NCBI GenBank assembly: GCA_022573095.1
Contig: JACZUR010000120.1
Coordinates: 1 to 7,081, forward strand
DNA from: Gemmatimonadota bacterium
GTDB lineage: Bacteria; Gemmatimonadota; Gemmatimonadetes; Gemmatimonadales; GWC2-71-9
Direction of reading: 5' to 3'
Length of the DNA: 7,081 nucleotides
Below, one piece after another: positions 1 through 6,077 of the stretch; the stretch's first letter is position 1, and each line of letters opens with the position of its first letter. The notes under the pieces are model-generated. The model worked only from the letters and a program-made list of their open reading frames with translations. It had not been told where the DNA came from and made no database searches. A program made the position numbers and the translations under genes.

Positions 1-224
1 CGTAAGCCATCTCCATACGTTAGTATCCTGATATGAGGGCTTGCTACCAGGATCTTCTCCCGCAGGTCGTTTTGCAGACCAGTCATAACACCCATAACTA
101 CGACCAGCGCCATCACTCCGACGGTGACACCGCTGCCGGCGATTAGCGTTATGAGCGACAGGAGACGAGAGGAGCGCCGGCTGCGGAGGTATCGGGCGGC
201 TATACTCAGTTCCAGTTGTTTCAT
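1..224 (-). CDS. lolC: LolC/LolE-family lipoprotein-releasing ABC transporter permease (N-terminal part)
   Basis: Partial: the first 74 codons are present and the gene runs off the left edge of the window. The translation starts MKQLELSIAARYLRSRR, followed by a hydrophobic segment at about residues 19-46 and then GLQNDLREKILVASPHIRI. This is the usual opening of LolC/LolE permeases: a short cytoplasmic RYLRSRR stretch, transmembrane helix 1, then the start of the periplasmic domain. Known family role: the inner-membrane subunit that, with the LolD ATPase, extracts lipoproteins for passage to the outer membrane. The ATG at 224-222 shares the tetranucleotide ATGA with the lysS stop codon, which implies translational coupling and co-transcription with prfB and lysS. 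LolC, LolE and single-permease LolF types cannot be told apart from this fragment. A general MacB/FtsX-type permease is the alternative, but the N-terminal motif favours Lol. Confidence 0.82.
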   Translation of the reverse strand, partial: MKQLELSIAARYLRSRRSSRLLSLITLIAGSGVTVGVMALVVVMGVMTGLQNDLREKILVASPHIRILTYGDGL

Positions 225-1714
225 TCTTCGGGCCTAAGCATCGGAAACAGGATCACATCTCTAATGGACGTCTGTGCGGTGAGTAGCATAACGAGCCTGT
301 CGATTCCAATTCCACAGCCGCCGGTGGGCGGCAGACCGCACTCCAGGGCACGTATGTAGTCTTCGTCCATCTGTTGTGCTTCCCTGTCTCCTAACTTTCG
401 CGCGGCAACCTGAGCTTCGAACCTCTCGCGTTGCTCATCTGGGTCGTTGAGTTCGCTGAAGGCGTTGGCTAATTCGGAACCGTTGACGAAAAGCTCGAAC
501 CGCTCCGCCAACTTATCGTTTCCGCGCTTTGGTTTGGCAAGCGGCGAAAGTTCGATCGGATAGTCGACCACGAAGGTGGGTTGAATCAAGACCGGTTCTA
601 CATAAACCCTGAACACTTCATCGATCAACTTTGTCGGCGGCGTCTTTGCCGCAGCTTCTGGGTCTTCCCCGCGGGCTATGATCGCGTCCCGCAAGACATC
701 CGGTGACGAGTTTGCAACGTCCACGCCCGCGTGAGTCTCGATGAGATCTGAAAATGTTTGCCGCACCCAGGGCCGTGTGAAGTCGAAGGTTGTGTCGAAT
801 CGTTCGATGACGGCGGACCCACATATGTCCTGCGTGACGGTGCTGATCAGTAGCTCAGTGAGCTCCATCATGTCGGTGTAATCGGCATATGCCTCGTAGA
901 ACTCGAGCATTGTGAATTCGGGGTTGTGAAGTCGGTCGACTCCTTCGTTCCTGAAGTCCTTGCCGATTTCGTAGACCTTTTCCATGCCTCCGACGATGAG
1001 ACGCTTGAGATACAACTCGGTCGCGATTCGTAGATAGAGGGTTGAGTCAAGCGTCCTCTGGTGAGTTGTAAACGGCCTGGCCATCGCGCCGCCGTAGATC
1101 GGCTGGAGGACGGGGGTTTCTACCTCCACGTACCCTCGCTCGTCGAGGACTCTCCTTAATCCAGAGATTACTCTTGCACGCGTGCGAAATAGCTCTCTGA
1201 CCTCTGGACGCACCGCAAGGTCGACATAGCGAAGACGGTGGCGTGTTTCACTGTCTTCAAGTCTTCCGTGTTCTTCGCCTTCGGAGTCTGTTTTACCAAA
1301 CGGGAGAGGCAAGATCGCCTTGGCGAGCAGCGTTACCTGTTGGGACCTCAGCGTGATCTCCTCGGTTCTGGTTCGAAACAACGATCCCGAGACACCAATA
1401 AAGTCACCGATGTCGAGCAATCCCACGGTCTCGTAGGCCTCCGCTGGCAAGTCCTCTTGCTTGAAATAAATTTGGATAGTGCCGCTGGCGTCTTCGAGGT
1501 GAGCGAAGGTGGTCTTTCCGTGTCTTCTTAGCGACACAACCCTCCCGGCAACGCTGACTTCGACTTCGGTACCATCGCTAAATTCAGCGATGGCGTCTGT
1601 CGTCGAGTGGCTTCTGTCATATGAATATGCGAACGGAGGCGTACCGAGTTCCCTAAGCCGTTCGAGTTTATCTCGGCGGGCGTCTTCGACATATGTACGT
1701 GCCTCGTTGCTCAA
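221..1714 (-). CDS. lysS: Lysyl-tRNA synthetase, class II
   Basis: 497 residues, normal for bacterial LysRS. It charges tRNA-Lys with lysine using ATP, in the cytoplasm. The N-terminal OB-fold anticodon-binding domain is at about residues 52-133 (VAGRVVSLRRHGKTTFAHL). The class II catalytic core follows, with motif 1 around 186-202 (RGYVEVETPVLQ), motif 2 at 254-273 (FRNEGVDRLHNPEFTMLEFY) and motif 3 at 466-478 (GGCGIGIDRLVML). A short insertion between the two domains (about 135-152, LPLPFGKTDSEGEEHG) resembles, from memory, LysRS of Bacteroidetes and relatives. The likely start is TTG at 1714-1712, overlapping the prfB TGA as TTGA. A GGGGG stretch lies 9 nt upstream, and no alternative in-frame start is as well placed. 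The stop overlaps the next gene as ATGA. All key motifs are intact. Confidence 0.97.
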   Translation of the reverse strand: MSNEARTYVEDARRDKLERLRELGTPPFAYSYDRSHSTTDAIAEFSDGTEVEVSVAGRVVSLRRHGKTTFAHLEDASGTIQIYFKQEDLPAEAYETVGLLDIGDFIGVSGSLFRTRTEEITLRSQQVTLLAKAILPLPFGKTDSEGEEHGRLEDSETRHRLRYVDLAVRPEVRELFRTRARVISGLRRVLDERGYVEVETPVLQPIYGGAMARPFTTHQRTLDSTLYLRIATELYLKRLIVGGMEKVYEIGKDFRNEGVDRLHNPEFTMLEFYEAYADYTDMMELTELLISTVTQDICGSAVIERFDTTFDFTRPWVRQTFSDLIETHAGVDVANSSPDVLRDAIIARGEDPEAAAKTPPTKLIDEVFRVYVEPVLIQPTFVVDYPIELSPLAKPKRGNDKLAERFELFVNGSELANAFSELNDPDEQRERFEAQVAARKLGDREAQQMDEDYIRALECGLPPTGGCGIGIDRLVMLLTAQTSIRDVILFPMLRPEE

Positions 1715-2815
1715 GCGGCACGGCCCCCAAATTGTTTTAGATATGTTTCTATGAACATGTCTATCTCGCCGTCCATTACTGATTGAACGTCCGTAACCTT
1801 CAACTCCGTTCTGTGGTCATTGACCATAGTATAAGGCTGGAAGACATAGGATCGAATCTGGTTGCCCCAACTGTTGTCGCTCTTTGTGGCTTCCAATTCC
1901 GCCTTCTTCTGTTCTCGCTCTTCTAAAGCGCGCTGGTACAGGGCGGCCTTTAGCATCTTGAGCGCCGTGCCACGGTTCTTGAATTGACTACGCTCCTGTT
2001 GGCACGATACTACGATACCCGTCGGTTTATGCCGAAGGCGCACCGCAGAGGATGTCTTATTGACGTGCTGACCGCCAGCACCTGACGCTCTAAAAACCTC
2101 CATTTCGATATCATCGTCCCGCACTTCTATTTCAATGCTATCGTCTACCAGCGGGTACAAAAACACTGATGCAAACGAGGTGTGTCGCCGCGACTGGGCA
2201 TCGAAGGGGGAGATGCGGACTAGGCGATGCACGCCTTTTTCCGCCTTCAGATAGCCGTAGGCGTACTCGCCCTTTACCTCTAGGGCCACCGATTTTATCC
2301 CCGCCTCGTCGCCCGATATTAGATCAAGAACCCCAATCGAGTATCCCCGCCGCTCAGCCCAGCGTGAGTACATGCGCATCAGCATTTCAGCCCAATCCTG
2401 CGACTCAGTGCCCCCCGCCCCCGGATGAATTGTGAGAATGGCTGACCTATAGTCGTCGCTTCCGCGCAACATGTTCATCAGTTCAAGTTTCTGAACTTGC
2501 GCCGTGAGGTTGGGTAGCTCGGCGGCTAGGCCACGCTCAATTTCAGGGTCCGGCTCCTGCGCCACTAGGTCGGCGAGTTCCAACGCTTCGGTGACCTGGC
2601 GTTCGAGTTCTACAAACGGCTCAAGCCACTTGTTGATATGACCAATTTCTGCTACTGATTTGCGAGCGTCATCCGCGTCATCCCAGAAACCGGGTGCGGA
2701 CATCTTGGATTCTAGCTTTTCTAGGTGGGACGTTCGTTCGTCGATGTCAAAGATAACCTCGAAGTTCGGCGAGGCTCTTGCTTATGTTTCTGAGCGTGCC
2801 AGTGATTTTCTCCAA
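1711..2815 (-). CDS. prfB: Peptide chain release factor 2 (RF2), expressed by programmed +1 frameshift
   Basis: RF2 recognises UGA and UAA and triggers peptide release on the ribosome. The downstream frame carries the RF2-type codon-recognition tripeptide SPF (RISPFDAQ) and the catalytic GGQ (SGAGGQHVN). The simple reading frame begins at an internal ATG at 2703, but the family sequence continues upstream in that frame as DIDERTSHLEKLESK. It then joins, through CTT-TGA-C, a 22-codon leader MEKITGTLRNISKSLAELRGYL. I place the start at TTG 2815-2813, because GGAGG (2825-2821) sits 5 nt upstream. Base 2749 is skipped, so the product is 22+345 = 367 residues, close to E. coli RF2 (365). This puts SPF at about 202-204 and GGQ at about 247-249. 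RF2 abundance should be autoregulated by the in-frame UGA. The stop overlaps the lysS start (TTGA). Confidence 0.96.
2746..2760 (-). promoter_or_regulatory. Programmed +1 frameshift site of prfB
   Basis: On the minus strand this reads GAGGTTATCTTTGAC. The zero-frame codons are CGA GGT TAT CTT TGA. The slippery CTT (2752-2750) is followed by the TGA stop (2749-2747) and a C at 2746, the weak-termination context used by prfB genes. The Shine-Dalgarno-like GAGGT ends three bases before CTT, the same spacing as in the E. coli site (AGGGGG-TAT-CTT-TGA-C). Slipping one base gives CTT-GAC and opens the long RF2 frame. Low RF2 means slow UGA termination, more frameshifting and more RF2. Confidence 0.95.
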
Positions 2816-2820
2816 TCGAG

Positions 2821-2825
2821 CCTCC
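2821..2825 (-). promoter_or_regulatory. Ribosome-binding site that sets the prfB TTG start
   Basis: GGAGG on the minus strand, five bases (CTCGA) before TTG at 2815-2813. No ATG or GTG start lies nearby in this frame, and an in-frame TGA a little further upstream (about 2864) limits the choice. This site decides the start of the 22-codon leader frame of RF2. Confidence 0.8.
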
Positions 2826-2845
2826 GGGCTGCCTGAACGAAGTAA

Positions 2846-2877
2846 AGCCGTCGGAAAAGGCGACAATCACGACGGCT
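2846..2877 (-). terminator. Hairpin between the zinc-ribbon gene and prfB (weak terminator or leader structure)
   Basis: There is a perfect 8-bp inverted repeat, AGCCGTCG (2846-2853 on the plus strand) and CGACGGCT (2870-2877), with a 16-nt loop. Read on the minus strand, the stem is followed by TTTACTT, a poor U tract. It lies 45 bp past the stop of the zinc-ribbon gene and 31 bp before the prfB TTG. It could end the upstream two-gene transcript or lie in the prfB leader. A competing shorter stem, GTCG/CGAC (2850-2853 with 2861-2864), exists inside it. A TATATT at 2896-2891 could be a -10 box for prfB, but I find no matching -35. Confidence 0.4.
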
Positions 2878-2921
2878 CCCTACGGCGCAAAATATAATGG
2901 AACTCCTGATATTACACCAGC

Positions 2922-3722
2922 TTAGAAGATTTGTTTTCCTCCAGCGAGGATTTCATTCAGAGCCTCCGTAAAGAAGTCGGTTGAGTTGGCCAGCTCTTCC
3001 CCAATCTGACCCACATACTCTTCCCAGCTCTTCTTGACTTCCTCGTCAAAGTCTTTTTTGATGGTATCCGCATCCAACGATTTTTGTCTCTTGTCGGGTT
3101 GATATACGATCATGTCAGAGACGAGCGCGCGGGCTAGACGCCTGGCCTTTTGCTTGGGATCGCGCTGCAAAAAGGGGTTGATCGGCGCTTTTGGGGGTGC
3201 CTCTGGCGCGGGTGTGGCTGTTGTGGGAACATCCGCCAGAGCCGGGAGTGGCTTCGTGTCTCGCTTTATCGGCGGTGCCGGCGCGGGAGTCGCTACCGGT
3301 GGAACTGAGGCAGCTGCAGCTGGAACCGGAGCCGGAGTTGGAGCAGCAACGGGTGGCCTGGGTACCGGTGCCGCAGGTTGCGGAGGAGCAACAGGCACGG
3401 CTCGGACTGGAGTGCCGGGAGTGGGGGTGAACACGGGTGCGCTGGGTCTCGCTGGCGCCAGAGCAGGCTGAGACTGCACCGCTGGTGCGGCCGTCGGTGG
3501 CGGTGCTAACGCCGGCGCGGTTGGAGCCTGCAGTGGAGCGGCAGGTGGTTGGGGAGCTGCGGGAGGAGCCGCAGCCGCCGGTTCCGCGACCGAGTGACTG
3601 CCGTCCAGGTACACAGTAATCGCGTTGGGACACACCGCACAGCGAGCTCGTGTCCCGGACGCGGGCACTTTCGCCGGATCAACTCTATAAACGGTCCCGC
3701 ACGATTCACATTTTACGTTCAT
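2922..3722 (-). CDS. MJ0042-type zinc-ribbon protein with Pro/Ala-rich linker and helical C-terminal module
   Basis: 266 residues in three parts. Residues 1-40 form a finger with two cysteine pairs (C5-x2-C8 and C28-x2-C31; MNVKCESCGTVYRVDPAKVP). This matches the N-terminal zinc-ribbon family known as MJ0042, which is often attached to otherwise unrelated proteins. Residues about 47-180 are a low-complexity linker of Pro and Ala with Val and Thr, expected to be unstructured. Residues about 182-266 are charged and probably helical (QKARRLARALVSDMIVYQPD, then KSWEEYVGQIGEEL and FFTEALNEILAGGKQIF). There is no signal peptide or membrane segment, so it is probably cytoplasmic. The ATG (3722-3720) directly abuts the TAG of the upstream GGDEF gene with no gap, so the two are probably translated together. 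Function is unknown: an adaptor or regulator is an inference only. The length of the linker suggests translation may depend on EF-P. Confidence 0.85.
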   Translation of the reverse strand: MNVKCESCGTVYRVDPAKVPASGTRARCAVCPNAITVYLDGSHSVAEPAAAAPPAAPQPPAAPLQAPTAPALAPPPTAAPAVQSQPALAPARPSAPVFTPTPGTPVRAVPVAPPQPAAPVPRPPVAAPTPAPVPAAAASVPPVATPAPAPPIKRDTKPLPALADVPTTATPAPEAPPKAPINPFLQRDPKQKARRLARALVSDMIVYQPDKRQKSLDADTIKKDFDEEVKKSWEEYVGQIGEELANSTDFFTEALNEILAGGKQIF

Positions 3723-4700
3723 CTAGGATTCCTGAACTTCCGTGATCCCTTCTTCATCCCGTGAATCGCTCCGCCTATCTACGACGAATACCGAACCTTT
3801 GAGAGACTTGGCATACAGCTTCATCTCAGTGGCCAATGCACCAACGTAAGCCGGGTGCGTGAGCTTGCGGTGCCTGCTGGTGACCACTCCGATCGAAATC
3901 GTCATGATCGGCACCTTGTACAACTGACCTCGGCGGTCTCTACCAAGAAAATAACCCGCCTTAGTATCTTCCTCACTATACTGCAGCGGGATCAGTGAAT
4001 CGAACGTTTCAAGGATTTCGGCACAGACCTCATCCACGTTTTCCACGGGGAGAATGAGGATGTAATCGTCACCGCCGATGTGCCCGACAAATCCCGTTTG
4101 GGGGCACGTCGCCGTAACCGCGTCCCTGAGTATCCGCGAGACAAGATATATGATCCTGTCTCCGTTCTGGTAGCTATACCTATCATTGTATTCTTTGAAG
4201 TGGTCGAGGTCAGCGTAACACACGGCGAACTCGACCTCATCTTCAATCCTATTCAATATCGTACGCTCGATCGCCGCAGTACCGGGCAGCATCGTCGTTG
4301 GGTGAATGGCGACGTTGCGTTTGGTGCGGGCCAAAACTGAATCCAGCCGGCTTCTCTGTTCGCCTGGAGGGAAGAGCGGCGTAAGCACCTCATCGGCGCC
4401 GGCCCCGAACCAATCTTGAGCTTTCTCGGAGGAATGAAGTGAAGAGAGCAATACGACCGGTACCACGGACGTATTGCTGTCAGATTTGAGTTTTTCGCAA
4501 AGCCTTGTCGGATCGCTACCGTTAGCGTCGGCGTTCACGACAATCATTTCGGGGAGATGCCGCAGTGCTGCCTGGAATAATTCCTTCTCACTCGTCAACG
4601 ACTCGAGCGCAAAGGAGTGCTCAGATAACCAAGCGGAGATCAGATCAGGGATCTCACTTTCCCCGCCCGAAAAATAAAGAATCGTGTCTGTTTGGCGCAC
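3723..4700 (-). CDS. Degenerate receiver plus GGDEF-domain protein (possible diguanylate cyclase or c-di-GMP/GTP sensor)
   Basis: 325 residues, GTG start at 4700-4698. An in-frame TAG lies 21 nt upstream and no better start lies between. Residues 1-125 have receiver-like spacing (ILYF..., PEMIVVNAD, VPVVLLSS, GADEVLTPLF). However, the acidic pair is replaced by SG, the phospho-acceptor Asp by Asn56, and the conserved Lys by Pro, so phosphorylation is unlikely. Residues about 135-310 are a GGDEF domain: YADLDHFKEYND at 162-173 supplies the metal/GTP-site aspartate (D164), and the signature loop is GGDDY (209-213). The inhibitory RxxD site ahead of the loop is absent. Known role of the family: making c-di-GMP from two GTP. 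The E-to-D and F-to-Y changes leave activity uncertain. No membrane segment is seen. It sits directly upstream of the zinc-ribbon gene (TAG|ATG). Confidence 0.88.
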   Translation of the reverse strand: MRQTDTILYFSGGESEIPDLISAWLSEHSFALESLTSEKELFQAALRHLPEMIVVNADANGSDPTRLCEKLKSDSNTSVVPVVLLSSLHSSEKAQDWFGAGADEVLTPLFPPGEQRSRLDSVLARTKRNVAIHPTTMLPGTAAIERTILNRIEDEVEFAVCYADLDHFKEYNDRYSYQNGDRIIYLVSRILRDAVTATCPQTGFVGHIGGDDYILILPVENVDEVCAEILETFDSLIPLQYSEEDTKAGYFLGRDRRGQLYKVPIMTISIGVVTSRHRKLTHPAYVGALATEMKLYAKSLKGSVFVVDRRSDSRDEEGITEVQES

Positions 4701-4939
4701 TCGCGATCTCGTGTAAAGCTATGTAGCGGAGAAACTTGGGATGCGCCACCTAAGAAGTCAAATGGCCCCGCTGGTGCTTGGGTAACACTGCGGTCCTGCA
4801 TATCAGCTGGACGACGCGGCCTACGCGTTTCCTCCGTTCTGGACGACGGGGTAAATATAAGACATTTTCCTAGGCTAGCAGGGGTTGCCCAGTAGCGGCT
4901 CAAATTAACGAAAGGGGACCGCGGTTAATGTGAGCCCCG
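4701..4939. other. Intergenic region between the porV-like gene and the GGDEF gene
   Basis: No gene is supported over these 239 bp. An 87-codon open frame crosses it on the minus strand (4903-4640), but it has no ribosome-binding site and runs into the GGDEF gene. The promoter of the GGDEF/zinc-ribbon pair should lie here. The best -35 match on the minus strand is TTGACT at 4761-4756. The hexamer 17 bp further on is CAAGTT (4738-4733), a poor -10, so I do not call a promoter. The porV-proximal end holds the inverted repeat listed separately. Confidence 0.5.
4897..4936 (-). repeat. 13-bp near-perfect inverted repeat just after the porV-like stop codon
   Basis: Plus-strand arms are GGCTCAAATTAAC (4897-4909) and GTTAATGTGAGCC (4924-4936). 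They pair at 12 of 13 positions, with one A/G mismatch at 4903/4930, around a 14-nt loop. The repeat begins 3 bp beyond the TAA at 4940-4942. On the minus strand no U tract follows it, so it is not a standard intrinsic terminator. It could protect the 3' end of the mRNA, act as a rho-assisted terminator, or be a protein-binding site for the downstream gene. Confidence 0.6.
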
Positions 4940-5926
4940 TTACAATTCCGCTCTCAAAGTAACAAAAAACGGCTCTTCGAGCGTCGGTTGCTCGAAGAAA
5001 ACCCTGGCGATATCAAGCGTCCAACCGCCAAGATTTAAGCCAACGCCAAGCGATGGTCCGCGGGCTGCGGACTGCAGGAAAGCATATCCACTTCGAATCT
5101 GAACTGTGCCGGCGTAGGAGACTTCGATCCCTACGCGAGCGTCGTGATCAACGCTGCCGCCGAGTTCGTTTTCGAGGTCGGCCAGGAGGCTAATGTCGAT
5201 GCGTTGGACATTATCGGAGTGCTGCAGAGGGAGGCGATAGAGACCGCCGAACTGAATACGGGTTGGTAAGGCGTCAGCCCGGTCGGGGTCGTTGACAGCC
5301 AGCGCTAACCCCGCGTTCTTCAACACAACTCCGAGCGTGAGGTTGGCGCTGGATCCCGCAGAGTATTGAATACCCGCATCGATCGCGTGTGTGGTTCCGA
5401 CCTGAGATTCACTCATAATCGCGCCTGAGCCACCGCACGTGCCGGTGCAGTCTTGGCGGAACTGAATGAACTTATAGTTGACGCCGAGTGCGAGTCTGTC
5501 TGCCACATCCGTGGCTAGTGAAGCCAGTAACTGAAGGTGCTTGGGCGAGAATCGTCCGACGGTGGATCCATTGGCCGTCACTATGTCCTGCGAGCCAAAA
5601 TCAGCCACAAAAAAGGAAAGTCCGATTACCCCGACACCTTCACCTACCAGGGCCAGTGAGACCGCCGAGTTTTCAGAGGCGAACGTGGACGAGTAATGAA
5701 GGGCCACTTCGCTGGCTGGGGAGCTTGCCAGACCCGCGGGGTTCCAAAACACAGCTTCCGCACTTCCGCCCGCCGCCACGGCGGCCTGGCCCAGCGCGAC
5801 CGCGCGGCCTCCCATGGGGATCAAGAGGAACGCGGCACCGTTTACTGGATCGGCCGATTGCGCCTTAGCGACGGACACGGTCAGTAACAGTGCCGCCGTT
5901 AGGGAACTAGAAAGACTTCGCCTCAT
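4940..5926 (-). CDS. PorV/PorQ-family outer-membrane beta-barrel protein
   Basis: 328 residues. The N-terminus is a standard signal peptide (MRRSLSSSLTAALLLTVSVAKA, likely cut after A22 before QSAD). The first mature segment, GAAFLLIPMGGRAVALGQAAVA then AVFWNPAGLA, is the hallmark of the PorV/PorQ-like proteins, which are FadL-like barrels of the outer membrane. The rest alternates polar and hydrophobic residues as beta strands do, with repeated glycine-led strands (LALGVNYKFIQF, LTLGVVLKNAG, LGVGLNLGGWTLDIARVFF), and ends FFVTLRAEL. In Bacteroidetes relatives serve type IX secretion, but the family is also widespread in species without that system, so no cargo can be named. A Cys pair in a loop (QDCTGTCGG) may form a disulfide. 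The ATG at 5926-5924 lies inside the 3' end of the upstream Trm112-like gene and has no clear ribosome-binding site of its own, which suggests coupling. Confidence 0.87.
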   Translation of the reverse strand: MRRSLSSSLTAALLLTVSVAKAQSADPVNGAAFLLIPMGGRAVALGQAAVAAGGSAEAVFWNPAGLASSPASEVALHYSSTFASENSAVSLALVGEGVGVIGLSFFVADFGSQDIVTANGSTVGRFSPKHLQLLASLATDVADRLALGVNYKFIQFRQDCTGTCGGSGAIMSESQVGTTHAIDAGIQYSAGSSANLTLGVVLKNAGLALAVNDPDRADALPTRIQFGGLYRLPLQHSDNVQRIDISLLADLENELGGSVDHDARVGIEVSYAGTVQIRSGYAFLQSAARGPSLGVGLNLGGWTLDIARVFFEQPTLEEPFFVTLRAEL

Positions 5927-6077
5927 CGATAAGCATTACCGGTATATCGTCCTCGACGGAGTATATCAGCCTGCACTGATTGCAGACCAATTCCTCGTTG
6001 GGGGAGGTTTTGTACTCCAATTCCCCTTTGCATTTGGGGCACACTAGGATCTCAAGGAGATCCGGGGCAAGACTCAT
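5907..6077 (-). CDS. ycaR: Trm112/YcaR-family small zinc-ribbon protein
   Basis: A 56-residue frame from ATG 6077-6075 to TAG 5909-5907, easily missed because it is so short. The translation opens MSLAPDLLEILVCPKCKGEL and continues with LVCNQCRLIYSVEDDIPVML. This fits the Trm112/YcaR (UPF0434) family: an LLEILVCP start, two CxxC pairs (C13/C16 and C32/C35) and the closing DDIPVML motif. E. coli YcaR has about 60 residues, so the length is normal. In eukaryotes and archaea Trm112 is a small zinc-binding activator of methyltransferases; the bacterial role is less defined. An in-frame TAG two codons upstream fixes the ATG as first start, and GGAG lies 10 nt before it. Its end overlaps the porV-like start by 20 nt in another frame. 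Confidence 0.9.
   Translation of the reverse strand: MSLAPDLLEILVCPKCKGELEYKTSPNEELVCNQCRLIYSVEDDIPVMLIDEAKSF

Noticed and set aside
1360..1385. GGTTCGAAAC-like string resembling a tRNA T-loop
   Set aside because: It lies inside lysS and no acceptor, D or anticodon arms surround it.
2701..2703. ATG at 2703 as the RF2 start
   Set aside because: RF2-like sequence continues upstream in frame to the frameshift site, and a 330-residue product would lack the normal N-terminus.
3112..3633. Several long open frames on both strands across the Pro/Ala-rich linker (for example 3112-3471 plus and 3115-3633 minus)
   Set aside because: The GC-rich, repetitive codons of the linker keep other frames open. 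Their translations are Gly/Ala- or Ser/Arg-rich low complexity with no domain.
4640..4903. 87-codon frame on the minus strand upstream of the GGDEF gene
   Set aside because: No ribosome-binding site, no recognisable domain, begins at the edge of an inverted repeat and overlaps the GGDEF start.
4701..4939. A c-di-GMP riboswitch upstream of the GGDEF gene
   Set aside because: I looked for the conserved GEMM core and did not see it; only a simple inverted repeat is present.
5488..5868. 126-codon plus-strand frame opposite the porV-like gene
   Set aside because: Antisense shadow rich in Arg and Pro. The minus strand encodes a coherent signal peptide and barrel.
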